Source of the DNA: Methylibium sp. Root1272
GTDB lineage: Bacteria; Pseudomonadota; Gammaproteobacteria; Burkholderiales; Burkholderiaceae_C
Reading direction: 5' to 3'
Assembly: GCF_001425905.1 (NCBI RefSeq)
Contig: NZ_LMDY01000016.1
Span: 227,726-291,725, forward strand
DNA length: 64,000 bases
The position numbers were made by a program, and so were the translations under genes. The notes beneath the pieces are model-generated. The model did not search any database. It worked only from the letters and a program-made list of their open reading frames with translations, and was not told the origin of the DNA. Of the stretch, positions 1-8,670 are shown piece after piece; positions within the stretch are counted from its first letter, which is position 1; every line of letters starts with the position of its first letter.

Positions 1-47
1 GGAGAGGGTCGGGGTGAGGGCCGGTCGTCAGTCGCTCAGACCGCCGG

Positions 48-2180
48 TCATTCCGGCTCGCGCCAGCGCAATTTGCGGTAGATGGTGTTGCGGCTGATGC
101 CCAGGCGCTTGGAGGCCACGGAGATGTTGCCGTCGGCGGCGTCCACGGCGTGGCGGATCATCTCGCGCTCGAGCTCCTCGAGCGTCTTGCCGCTGCTGTC
201 GATGCCCGCCGCCGGGGCACGCGCCGCACCCGACGCGGAGGCCGCGGCCGTGCCGCTGGCCGGCGTCGCGCGCAGCAGGGCTTCCTCCAGGAAATCGTCC
301 GACAGGTGCTCGCGGGTGATCACGGTCTCGCCGGCGGCCATCACGGCGGCGGTGTGCAGCACGTTCGCCAGCTGACGCAGGTTGCCGGGCCAGTCGTAGC
401 GCTGCAGCAGGGCCTCGACGTCCGCGGCCAGCATGAGCTGCGCGCCGGGTGCCTCGTCGGCCAGCAGCCGGCGCACCAGGGCCATCAGGTCGGAGCGCTC
501 GCGCAGCGGCGGCAGCTTCACCGCCAGGCCGTTGAGCCGGTAGTAGAGGTCCTCGCGGATGCGGTGGGTGTCGATCAGCTCGCGCGGGTTGCGGTCGGTG
601 GCGCCGATCAGCGCCAGATCGACGTCCTGCGGCTGCAGCGCGCCCAGCGGCGTGACCTGGCGCTCCTGCAGCACGCGCAGCAGGCGCGCCTGCAGCCCGA
701 GCGGCAGGCCGCCGATCTCGTCGAGGAAGAGCGTGCCGCCGGAGGCCTGCACCAGCTTGCCGACCGCGCCCTTGCGCCGCGCGCCCGGGAACACCCCTTC
801 GGCGTAGCCCAGCAGTTCGGCTTCCAACTGCGCCTCGGGTGTCGAGGCGCACTGGACCGAGATGAAGGGCCGGTGCGCCCGCCGCGATTCGCGGTGGATG
901 GCGCGGGCCAGCATCTCCTTGCCGCTGCCGGCTTCGCCGAGGATCAGCACCGGGATGTCGCGGTCGAGCACGCGCTTCAGCTTGGAGATCAACGACTCGA
1001 CCTGCAGGTCGCCGGTGAGCAGCCGCGCGAAGGTGACTTCGGGTTCCGGGGTGGCTTCGGCCGTTGCCCCGCCTTCGACCGCGGTGGCCGGCCGGGAGCT
1101 CCGCAACACGGTGTCGCGGGCGGTCGCGGCCGGCGGCGTCGGGCTGTCTTCTTCTTCGGCGGCGAGCGTGGCAGTGGCGCCGTCGGTCCCCGCGTCGCGC
1201 GCGCCGCCGCCCGTGCCGGTCCATTGACCGGGCCACAGCGGCCAGTTGCAGCGCGCCTGCACATGCACCGTCTGACCGTTGGGCAGCGCCATGCGCATCG
1301 GGGCCCCCATCAGCGCGCGGCCACGGTCGACGATGGCGCCGAGCGGCGTGCCCAGCAGGCTGGCCACGGTGTGCATGCGCAGCGCGGCGCCGCTCATGCC
1401 CAGCAGGTCGAGCGCGCTGCGGTTGGCGCCGAGCAGTCGGCCGTCGCGGTCGATCGCGAGGATGCCTTCGAGCAGCGTGCCGATGAACTCCATGCGCGGG
1501 TGGATGTGCAGCCGCAGCGCGTCGCTGAAGTCGTCGTTCAGCCAGTGGTTCTCGATCATGCGCGCCGACATCTTCACCAGCCCCATGGTGTGCTGGTGGT
1601 AGCCGCGCCGGTCGCCCGACACGTCGAGCACGCCGAGGATGTTGCCGCGCGGGTCGAGGATGGGCGCGGCCTGGCAGGTCAGGAAGTGGTTGGCGTGCAT
1701 GAAGTGCTCGTCGGCATGCACCAGCACCGCGGTCTCGTCGACCAGCGCGGTGCCCATGCCGTTGGTGCCCTTGGTGCACTCGGCCCAGTTCACGCCGGGC
1801 GCCAGCGCCACCTTGCCGGCCTTCTCGAGGAAGTCCTCGTCGCCGATGGAGTGGAGGATGGTGCCCTGCGCGTCGGTCAGCACGACCATGCTCTGGGTCT
1901 TCACGATCTGGTCGAACAGCAGTTCCATCACCGGCGCCGCGTGGGCGAACAGGCGGCGGTTGCGCTCGCGGGTGATGGTGAAATCGGCGCGCCCGAGCGG
2001 GGTGTAGTCGGGCGCGCCGATGCGGCTCAGGCCCAGCGCGGCACAGCGCTCGTGGGACTCGTTGATCGACAGCACGTGCTCGCCGTCGAGGGGCAGGGCG
2101 CTGGCGATCGGCCGCTGGGCCGCCTCTTCGCGGCGGCGGCGGCTGGTGGTCGGGTTGGGATGCACGCTGGGGATCGACAT
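48..2180 (-). CDS. sigma-54-type transcriptional activator, AcoR family
   Basis: A 710-residue regulator with an N-terminal GAF-like sensor region (about residues 70-230), a PAS-like stretch (about 230-300), an AAA+ domain and a C-terminal Fis-type helix-turn-helix (about 660-705, ending in the SVASKRLGISRNTIYRKL type motif). Walker A (GEAGSGKE) starts near residue 415 and the Walker B-like LFLDEI follows. The layout matches AcoR-type activators of alcohol, acetoin and aldehyde metabolism, so control of the divergent aldehyde oxidoreductase operon is a reasonable inference. The sigma-54 contact loop reads GVFPGA instead of GAFTGA, with Pro465 in place of the key threonine, so normal sigma-54 activation is uncertain. 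The ATG is preceded by an AAGGAAGG ribosome-binding site. Family is confident; the regulated genes are inferred. Confidence 0.9.
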   Translation of the reverse strand: MSIPSVHPNPTTSRRRREEAAQRPIASALPLDGEHVLSINESHERCAALGLSRIGAPDYTPLGRADFTITRERNRRLFAHAAPVMELLFDQIVKTQSMVVLTDAQGTILHSIGDEDFLEKAGKVALAPGVNWAECTKGTNGMGTALVDETAVLVHADEHFMHANHFLTCQAAPILDPRGNILGVLDVSGDRRGYHQHTMGLVKMSARMIENHWLNDDFSDALRLHIHPRMEFIGTLLEGILAIDRDGRLLGANRSALDLLGMSGAALRMHTVASLLGTPLGAIVDRGRALMGAPMRMALPNGQTVHVQARCNWPLWPGQWTGTGGGARDAGTDGATATLAAEEEDSPTPPAATARDTVLRSSRPATAVEGGATAEATPEPEVTFARLLTGDLQVESLISKLKRVLDRDIPVLILGEAGSGKEMLARAIHRESRRAHRPFISVQCASTPEAQLEAELLGYAEGVFPGARRKGAVGKLVQASGGTLFLDEIGGLPLGLQARLLRVLQERQVTPLGALQPQDVDLALIGATDRNPRELIDTHRIREDLYYRLNGLAVKLPPLRERSDLMALVRRLLADEAPGAQLMLAADVEALLQRYDWPGNLRQLANVLHTAAVMAAGETVITREHLSDDFLEEALLRATPASGTAAASASGAARAPAAGIDSSGKTLEELEREMIRHAVDAADGNISVASKRLGISRNTIYRKLRWREPE

Positions 2181-2593
2181 CGAAGCCTTCCTTTCATGCC
2201 GCCATCGGCGGCCAGTGTCTCGTGCGAGAGGGGACCCCTCGCCCGGCGAACGGATCAGCGCCAGATCGGGTGTGGACCTTCACATTCATTGTCAGCCTGC
2301 CGATCCTAGGAGATATGGAAATCTTGTTCAATTTCGACGCAGGCCTGGGCGGCGCGGTCAGAGCCTCCGGGCGTGCCCGGTGATACGCGAGGGAGCGACC
2401 GCTGGATGCTCCCACTTTTCGGTCGGCATGCTGCATGGGAGCAATTGTTCTGCGCTGGATCAGGGTAAGCACCGGATATGAAGTGGGGTGTTCAATCCAG
2501 AACATAGGCAGACTTGTTCCTAGCGCAGGGGCGGATTTGCCCGCGCGTCCGGAATGCCGACCCGATCACGAACCGCCAGCGGAGACGCCAGCC
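2181..2593. promoter_or_regulatory. divergent regulatory region between the activator and aor operon
   Basis: This 413-bp gap has no convincing gene and must carry promoters for both divergent transcripts. On the plus strand, 2420-2435 has GG and GC separated by 10 bases and ends CTGCA, a weak match to a sigma-54 -24/-12 element. An inverted repeat TGTTC-N6-GAACA lies at 2489-2504. A second near-match (aGGCA...TTCCT, 2506-2521) lacks the conserved GC. None is strong enough to assign a start site. Parts of the gap are visibly more AT-rich than the flanking genes, as expected for a control region. Confidence 0.4.
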
Positions 2594-3070
2594 ATGCAGA
2601 AGACCCTTCACCTTGACCCCGAGAAGTGCACTGGCTGTCTGCAGTGCGAGATGGCTTGCTCGTTCGAGAACTACGGCGTCTACGCGCCGAGCAAGTCGCG
2701 CATCAAGGTGTTCGACTTCCATCACACCGGTCGCAAGGTCCCGTACACCTGCACGCAGTGCGACGAGGCCTGGTGCCTGCATGCCTGCCCGGTCGAGGCC
2801 ATCACGATCGACGGTGCCACCGGCGCCAAGATCGTCAACGAGACCACCTGCGTGGGCTGCAAGGTCTGCACCATCAGCTGCCCGTTCGGCACGATCAACT
2901 ACGTGCAGGAGACCGGCAAGGTCCAGAAGTGCGACCTGTGCGGCGGCGAGCCGGCCTGTGCCGAGGCCTGCCCGACCGGCGCCATCACCTACGTCGATGC
3001 CAACTGGACCGGCCTGAACAAGATGCAGGCCTGGGCCGACAAGCTCGGCAACCAGAACGCTGCGGCTTGA
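2594..3070 (+). CDS. aorA: aldehyde oxidoreductase iron-sulfur subunit AorA
   Basis: A 158-residue polyferredoxin with 16 cysteines in four groups (CTGCLQCEMAC, CTQCDEAWCLHAC, CVGCKVCTISC and CDLCGGEPACAEAC), enough for four [4Fe-4S] clusters. In Aromatoleum aromaticum the equivalent AorA subunit carries electrons between the tungsten subunit AorB and the flavin subunit AorC. The ATG at 2594 was chosen because the protein begins directly with the first cluster motif and a GGAGA site precedes it. It lies 10 bp upstream of aorB and is clearly cotranscribed. A cytoplasmic location is expected because no signal peptide is seen. Confidence 0.9.
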   Translation: MQKTLHLDPEKCTGCLQCEMACSFENYGVYAPSKSRIKVFDFHHTGRKVPYTCTQCDEAWCLHACPVEAITIDGATGAKIVNETTCVGCKVCTISCPFGTINYVQETGKVQKCDLCGGEPACAEACPTGAITYVDANWTGLNKMQAWADKLGNQNAAA

Positions 3071-3080
3071 GGAGAACACT

Positions 3081-4928
3081 ATGTCTTGGGCTGGAAAGAT
3101 CCTTCGCGTCAACCTCACCGCCGGTACCGTTTCCTCGGAGCCGCTGAACATGGAATGGGCGCGCGCCTACCTGGGCTCGCGCGGCATGGCCACCAAGTAC
3201 CTCGTCAGCGAGATCGACCCCAAGGTCGACCCGCTGGCACCGGAGAACAAGATCATCTGGGCGACCGGCCCGCTGACCGGCACGATGGCCTCGACCGGCG
3301 GCCGCTACACCGTGGTCACCAAGGGCCCGCTGACCGGCGCGATCGCCTGCTCCAACTCGGGTGGCTACTGGGGCGCCGAGCTCAAGTTCGCCGGCTGGGA
3401 CATGGTGATCTTCGAAGGCAAGTCGGCCAAGCCGGTCTACCTGTCGATCGAGGACGACAAGGCCGAACTGCGTGATGCTTCCCACCTGTGGGGCAAGAGC
3501 GTCTGGCAGACCGAGGAGATCATCAAGAAGCAGCACCAGGACCCGCTGACCCGCGTGTCGAGCATCGGCCTGGCCGGCGAGAACGGCGTGCTGTACGCGG
3601 CGGTGGTCAACGACCTGCACCGCGCGGCCGGCCGCTCGGGCGTGGGCGCGGTGATGGGCTCGAAGAACCTGAAGGCCATCGCGGTGCGCGGCACCAAGGG
3701 CGTCGGCAACGTGGCGAACCCGAAGGAATTCATGCGGGTGACCTTCGAGAAGAAGAAGATCCTCGCCGACAACGCCGTCACCGGCCAGGGCCTGCCGACC
3801 TACGGCACCCAGGTGCTGATGAACGTGATCAACGAGATCGGCGCCTCGCCGACGCGCAACCACCGCGACGTGCAGTTCGAGGGCGCCAAGGACATCTCCG
3901 CCGAGGCGATGGCCACGCCGCGCAAGACCGACGGCAAGAAGCCGCTGGTCACCAACCAGGCCTGCTTCGGCTGCACCATCGCCTGCGGGCGCATCCAGAA
4001 GATCGACCAGAGCCACTTCTCGGTCGAGAACAAGCCGCAGTACTGGGGCGCCTCCGGCGGCCTGGAGTACGAGGCGGCCTGGGCGCTCGGCAACGCCAAC
4101 GGCGTGAACGACCTCGACGCGCTGCAGTACGCCAACGTGCTGTGCAACGAGCAGGGCATGGACCCGATCTCCTTCGGCGCGACCATCGGCGCGGTGATGG
4201 AGCTCTACGAGATGGGTGTGCTGACCAAGGAGCAGCTCGGCACCGACGCACCGTTCGGTTCGGCGCGGGCCTTGGTGCACTTTGCCGAGATGACCGCGCA
4301 GGGCGTGGGCTTCGGCAAGGAGATCGGACTGGGCTCGGCGCGGCTGACCGCGAAGTACGGTCACCCCGACCTGAGCATGAGCGTCAAGGGCCAGGAGTTC
4401 CCGGCCTACGACAGCCGCGGCATCCAGGGCATGGGCCTGGCCTACGCGACCTCGAACCGTGGCGCCTGCCATCTGCGCGGCTACACGGTCGCCTCGGAAG
4501 TGCTGGGCATCCCGGTCAAGACCGACCCGCTGGTGGCCGAGGGCAAGCCGGAGCTGGTGAAGGCCTTCCAGGACGCGACCGCGGCCTTCGACTCGGCCGG
4601 CATCTGCATCTTCACCAGCTTCGCCTGGGGCCTGGCCGATGTGCAGCCGCAGGTCGCGGCCGCCTGCGGCGAGGAGTTCACGCTCGAGAAGCTCAACGAG
4701 ATCGGCGAGCGCGTGTGGAACATGGAGCGCGACTTCAACAACAAGGCCGGCTTCACGGCGAAGGACGACACGCTGCCCAAGCGCCTGCTGACCGAGCCGG
4801 CGAAGACCGGGCCGGCCAAGGGCCTGGTCAACAAGCTGCCGGAGATGCTGCCGCTGTACTACGAGGTGCGCGGCTGGGACGCCGGTGGCCAGCTCAAGCC
4901 CGAGACGCGCGCCCGCCTGGGCCTGTAA
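3081..4928 (+). CDS. aorB: tungsten-dependent aldehyde:ferredoxin oxidoreductase large subunit AorB
   Basis: A 615-residue member of the aldehyde:ferredoxin oxidoreductase family, which oxidises aldehydes to acids at a tungsten-bispyranopterin centre and in the bacterial AorABC complex can also catalyse reductive reactions. The N-terminal cofactor domain shows the usual WATGPLTGT and GRYTVVTKGPLTG segments. The [4Fe-4S] cluster ligands are visible as Cys295, Cys298 and Cys302 (CFGCTIAC) and Cys509 (AGICIF). Full family length. Neighbours aorA and aorC match the Aromatoleum three-subunit enzyme, which strongly supports that type over archaeal homodimeric enzymes. Tungsten rather than molybdenum is inferred from family membership. 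Confidence 0.93.
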   Translation: MSWAGKILRVNLTAGTVSSEPLNMEWARAYLGSRGMATKYLVSEIDPKVDPLAPENKIIWATGPLTGTMASTGGRYTVVTKGPLTGAIACSNSGGYWGAELKFAGWDMVIFEGKSAKPVYLSIEDDKAELRDASHLWGKSVWQTEEIIKKQHQDPLTRVSSIGLAGENGVLYAAVVNDLHRAAGRSGVGAVMGSKNLKAIAVRGTKGVGNVANPKEFMRVTFEKKKILADNAVTGQGLPTYGTQVLMNVINEIGASPTRNHRDVQFEGAKDISAEAMATPRKTDGKKPLVTNQACFGCTIACGRIQKIDQSHFSVENKPQYWGASGGLEYEAAWALGNANGVNDLDALQYANVLCNEQGMDPISFGATIGAVMELYEMGVLTKEQLGTDAPFGSARALVHFAEMTAQGVGFGKEIGLGSARLTAKYGHPDLSMSVKGQEFPAYDSRGIQGMGLAYATSNRGACHLRGYTVASEVLGIPVKTDPLVAEGKPELVKAFQDATAAFDSAGICIFTSFAWGLADVQPQVAAACGEEFTLEKLNEIGERVWNMERDFNNKAGFTAKDDTLPKRLLTEPAKTGPAKGLVNKLPEMLPLYYEVRGWDAGGQLKPETRARLGL

Positions 4929-4971
4929 GCCGCGGCCGGGCGCCGCGGGCGCCGATGAAGAGAGAGAACGC

Positions 4972-6390
4972 ATGAGACACCTGATCCTCGGCGCCGGCCC
5001 CGCCGGCGTCATCGCGGCCGAGACGATCCGCAAGCACGCGCCCTACGACAGCATCACCCTCGTCGGTGACGAGCCGGAGCCGCCGTACTCGCGCATGGCG
5101 ATTCCCTACCTGCTGATCGGCAAGGTGGGTGAGGACGGGACCTACCTGCGGCGCGACGCGGACCAGTTCCGCAAGCTCAATATCACGGTGCTGCGCCAGC
5201 GCGCGACCCACGTCGATGCCGCGCGGCGCACCGTGACGCTCGACAACGGCAGCATCCTCGGCTTCGACAAGCTGCTCATCGCCACCGGCTCGAAGCCGGT
5301 GCGCCCGCCGATTCCCGGCATGGACCTGCCGGGCGTGCAGCCGTGCTGGACGCTGGAGAACGCGCGCCACATCGCCGAACTGGCGCAGCCGGGCGCCAAG
5401 GTGCTGCAGATGGGCGCCGGCTTCATCGGCTGCATCATCATGGAAGCGCTGGCGTTGCGCGGCGTGGAGCTGACGGTCGTGGAGATGGGCGACCGCATGG
5501 TGCCTCGCATGATGGGGCCGGCCGCCGGCAACATGATCAAGGCCTGGTGCGAGAAGAAGGGCGTGCGCGTCTTCACCGGCACCCGCGTCGAGGCGATCGA
5601 GGCGGCGCCGTCGACCGTGGCCGAGCCGGCCGCGGCGGCACCGGCCTCGGCCGAGGGGGGATTCATCGCCCGCGCGGCGGCGATGCTCGGCCTCGGCAGC
5701 AAGAGCCCGGCTCCGCCCGCGCCCGAGTGGCGCGAAACGGCCCCGGCGCCGCGCGGCAGCGCGATGCGGGTGCGCCTGTCGAACGGGCAGACGGTCGAGG
5801 CCGACCTGGTGATCAGCGCCACCGGGGTGAAGCCCAATGTCGCCTTCCTGAAGGACTCCGGCATCGAGTGCGGCCAGGGCGTGCTGGCCGACGAGCGCCT
5901 GCAGACCAACGTGCCGGGCATCTACACCGCCGGCGACTGCGCCGAGGCCTTCGACCTAGCGACGAAGGCGCGCGTCATCAGCGCGATCCAGCCCAACGCC
6001 GCCGACCAGGCCTACGTGGCCGCGATGAACATGCTCGAACGCGGCGCGGTGCTCAAGCGCGTGCCGCAGATCAACGTGCTCGACACGCTGGGCCTGATCT
6101 CGGCCAGCTTCGGCGACTGGCAGGGCGTGCCCGGCGGGCAGCAGATCGAACTCACCGACCTCGAGGGCTTCAAGCTGCTCAGCCTGCAGTTCGACGCGGA
6201 CCGGCTGGTCGGCTGCAACAGCATCGGCTGGACCGAGCACGTCGGCGTGATGCGCGGGCTGGTGGAGGGCCGTGTGAGGCTCGGCGACTGGAAGGAGCGG
6301 CTGATCGCCGACCCGACGCGCCTGACCGAGGCCTACATCGCGCAGGGGCAGGCGCAGGAGCGCTGGGCCCAGGCCGGCGCCCACGTGTGA
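4972..6390 (+). CDS. aorC: aldehyde oxidoreductase FAD/NAD subunit AorC
   Basis: A 472-residue FAD-dependent pyridine-nucleotide oxidoreductase. The FAD-binding GAGPAG motif lies at the extreme N-terminus, an NAD-binding glycine-rich segment (QMGAGFIG) follows near residue 147, and the second FAD contact YTAGDCAEA sits near residue 320. By analogy with AorC it exchanges electrons between AorA and NAD. An alanine/proline-rich stretch of about 55 residues (about residues 207-262) interrupts the NAD domain and looks like an inserted flexible loop. The ATG at 4972 follows a GAAGAGAGAGAA purine-rich site and gives a start directly at the FAD motif, unlike longer upstream options. Confidence 0.9.
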   Translation: MRHLILGAGPAGVIAAETIRKHAPYDSITLVGDEPEPPYSRMAIPYLLIGKVGEDGTYLRRDADQFRKLNITVLRQRATHVDAARRTVTLDNGSILGFDKLLIATGSKPVRPPIPGMDLPGVQPCWTLENARHIAELAQPGAKVLQMGAGFIGCIIMEALALRGVELTVVEMGDRMVPRMMGPAAGNMIKAWCEKKGVRVFTGTRVEAIEAAPSTVAEPAAAAPASAEGGFIARAAAMLGLGSKSPAPPAPEWRETAPAPRGSAMRVRLSNGQTVEADLVISATGVKPNVAFLKDSGIECGQGVLADERLQTNVPGIYTAGDCAEAFDLATKARVISAIQPNAADQAYVAAMNMLERGAVLKRVPQINVLDTLGLISASFGDWQGVPGGQQIELTDLEGFKLLSLQFDADRLVGCNSIGWTEHVGVMRGLVEGRVRLGDWKERLIADPTRLTEAYIAQGQAQERWAQAGAHV

Positions 6391-6415
6391 GCCGGTTCCG
6401 GGCGATGATCGCCGC

Positions 6416-6670
6416 ATGAAGATCAGCTTCAAGCTCTACGCCACGCTCACCGACTACCTGCCCGCCGAGGCCCGCAGCGGCAACCGGGTCGAGCTCGACA
6501 TCGCACCGTCGGCCACCATCGCGGACGTGATCGCGCCCTATGGCCTGCCGATGAAGCTGGTGCATCTGGTGCTCGTCAACGGCCACTACGTGGCGCCCGA
6601 GGATCGCGCCGCGCGCACCTTCCAGGAGGGCGACGTCCTGGCGATCTGGCCGCCGATCGCCGGAGGGTGA
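6416..6670 (+). CDS. MoaD/ThiS-family sulfur carrier protein
   Basis: An 84-residue ubiquitin-like protein ending in the diagnostic Gly-Gly (WPPIAGG). MoaD proteins are activated as a C-terminal thiocarboxylate and donate sulfur for the dithiolene of the pterin cofactor. Its place directly behind aorABC suggests a dedicated carrier for the tungsten cofactor of AorB, although a general role in molybdopterin synthesis cannot be excluded. No moaE partner is visible in the window. The stop codon overlaps the next start, indicating translational coupling. Confidence 0.85.
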   Translation: MKISFKLYATLTDYLPAEARSGNRVELDIAPSATIADVIAPYGLPMKLVHLVLVNGHYVAPEDRAARTFQEGDVLAIWPPIAGG

Positions 6671-6972
6671 TGCAGGCGCGCTATCCGCCGCGCTTCGAGC
6701 GCGAGATGGGCTGCACCGAGGCCGAATGGCTCGGCTGGCTGCCCGGCGCCTGTGGCGCGCGGTCGGTCGATCTGGCGGGTGACGCCACGGCGCAGGTGAG
6801 CCTCGGCGAGGGCGTGCTCGACCTGAACTGGTCGCCGCTGCCGGACCGGCAGATCGCACTGATGCGCCTGCCGCGGCTTGCGGTGAATTTCAGCTTCACG
6901 GCCGTCGACGAGGCGGACCGGGAGCGCTTCATGCGCTACTTCGACCTCTTCATGCAGCGCGGCGGCGGCTGA
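6670..6972 (+). CDS. small uncharacterised protein of the aor operon
   Basis: A 100-residue protein I cannot assign to a family with a known function. It begins at an ATG whose first base is the last base of the preceding stop; a GTG one codon upstream is an alternative. The sequence is mixed alpha/beta in appearance, with no cysteine cluster, signal peptide or membrane segment. One region (LNWSPLPDRQIALMRLPRL) reads like a beta hairpin, followed by a helical C-terminus (DRERFMRYFDLFMQR). Tight coupling to the MoaD-like gene suggests a role in maturation or cofactor loading of the tungsten enzyme. That role is inferred only from position. Confidence 0.75.
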   Translation: MQARYPPRFEREMGCTEAEWLGWLPGACGARSVDLAGDATAQVSLGEGVLDLNWSPLPDRQIALMRLPRLAVNFSFTAVDEADRERFMRYFDLFMQRGGG

Positions 6973-7017
6973 AGAGCGCCGAGGGGCCGTCGACCACGAC
7001 GGCCCGCTCCGCCTGCC

Positions 7018-8451
7018 TCAGGCCGCCTTCGGTGCGTACCCGAGCACGGCCTTGACTTCCAGGAACTCGCCGAAGGCGTGGTCGCCCCACTCGCGGCCGT
7101 TGCCCGACTGCTTGAAGCCGCCGAAGGGCGCCTTGAAGTCGAGCGGCACGCTGTTGATGTTCACCTGGCCGGCGCGCAAGCGCGACGCGACCTTGCGCGT
7201 CGCCTCGGGGTCGGTGCCCGACACGTAGGCCGCCAGGCCATAAGGTGTGTCGTTGCCGATCTCGACGGCCTGGTCCACCGTGTCGTAGCCCAGGATGGTC
7301 AGCACCGGCCCGAAGATCTCCTCGCGCGCCACCGTCATCTGGTTGTTCACGTTGCCCAGCACGGTGGGCTTCACGTAGTAGCCGGTCTCCAGACCCTTGG
7401 GCTTGCCCGGACCGCCGGCGACCACGGTGGCGCCTTCCTCGATGCCCTTGTGGATCAGCGTCTGGATCTTGTCCCACTGCGTGGCCGAGATCACCGGGCC
7501 GAGGGCCGCGCCGCTGGCAGGGTCGCCCACCGTGGTGGCCTCGGCGGCCTCCTTGGCGATGGCCAGCGCCTCGGCCAGGCGCGAGTTCGGCACCAGCATG
7601 CGTGTGGGGGCATTGCACGACTGGCCGGAGTTGAGCATCACGCCCTGCACGCCGGCGGTGATGGCGTGCTTGAAATCGGCGTCGGGCAGGATGATGTTGG
7701 GCGACTTGCCGCCCAGTTCCTGGTGCACCCGCTTCACCGTCGGGGCGGCGTTGCGGGCCACCTCGACACCGGCGCGCGTCGAGCCGGTGAACGAGACCAT
7801 GTCGACTTCGGGGTGGCTGGACAGTGCTGCGCCCACGATCGGGCCGTCGCCGTTGACCAGGTTGAACACGCCGGCCGGCACGCCCGCCGCGTGCAGGATC
7901 TCGGTCCACAGGTAGGCCGAGAACGGTGCGATCTCGGACGGCTTGAGCACCATCGTGCAACCCACCGCCAGCGCCGGCGCGACCTTGCAGGCGATCTGGT
8001 TGACCGGCCAGTTCCACGGCGTGATGAAGCCGCAGACGCCGATCGGCTCCTTGACCATCAGCGTGGTGTCGCGCAGTTCCTGGAACTTGTAGTTCTTCAG
8101 CACGTCGAGCGCGATCTGCAGGTGGGCGATGCCCATCGCCGCCTGGGCGTCCTTCGACAGCGCGACCGGCGCACCCATCTCCTCGGTGATGGCCGCGGCC
8201 ATGTCGGCGTAGCGCTTCTTGTACTCGACGATGATGCGCTCGAGCAGCGCGACGCGCTCGGCCACGCTGGTCTGCGAGTAGCTCGCGAAGGCCTTGCGCG
8301 CGGCCTTCACCGCATGGTCGACATCGGCGGCCGAACCCATCGAGATGCGGCCCGCCGACGCTTCGGTGGCCGGGTTGACGACATCGAGGCTCTTGGCCTT
8401 GACCGGATCGACCCAATGGCCATCGATGTAGAACTTGAGGTAGTCGCGCAT
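7018..8451 (-). CDS. NAD(P)-dependent aldehyde dehydrogenase
   Basis: A 477-residue aldehyde dehydrogenase that oxidises an aldehyde to the acid with NAD(P). Seen are the Rossmann segment (TPWNWPVNQ, FTGSTRAG), the general-base region ELGGKSPNI, catalytic Cys279 (SGQSCNAP) and the FGPVL motif. The start at 8451 gives the typical N-terminus MRDYLKFYIDGHWV with a GGAG site upstream; in-frame starts further upstream add an unlikely extension. It converges with the aor operon and may handle the same aldehydes, which is inference. Substrate specificity cannot be read from the sequence. Confidence 0.92.
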   Translation of the reverse strand: MRDYLKFYIDGHWVDPVKAKSLDVVNPATEASAGRISMGSAADVDHAVKAARKAFASYSQTSVAERVALLERIIVEYKKRYADMAAAITEEMGAPVALSKDAQAAMGIAHLQIALDVLKNYKFQELRDTTLMVKEPIGVCGFITPWNWPVNQIACKVAPALAVGCTMVLKPSEIAPFSAYLWTEILHAAGVPAGVFNLVNGDGPIVGAALSSHPEVDMVSFTGSTRAGVEVARNAAPTVKRVHQELGGKSPNIILPDADFKHAITAGVQGVMLNSGQSCNAPTRMLVPNSRLAEALAIAKEAAEATTVGDPASGAALGPVISATQWDKIQTLIHKGIEEGATVVAGGPGKPKGLETGYYVKPTVLGNVNNQMTVAREEIFGPVLTILGYDTVDQAVEIGNDTPYGLAAYVSGTDPEATRKVASRLRAGQVNINSVPLDFKAPFGGFKQSGNGREWGDHAFGEFLEVKAVLGYAPKAA

Positions 8452-8670
8452 GGGGGCTTGCTCCAGGAAGGGATGAAACAACATCGGAAAAAGGACGGTG
8501 CCACGTGCGGAACCTGGTTCGTTCACCAGCGTCGTATCGACCCTGCAGGCCTTGCGGTCTTGCCGTCGTCGATCCGTGGGTCGCCCTCGATGGTCAGGGC
8601 GCGATGTTCAAACAACCGTGACGTGCCGAAGCCACCCGCACGGGTAGTTTTTCTGGCGAAAATTTCGTAG

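Noticed and set aside
2430..2460. A sigma-54-like match on the minus strand for the activator gene
   Set aside because: The -24 GG is replaced by CG at the required spacing, so the invariant bases are not met.
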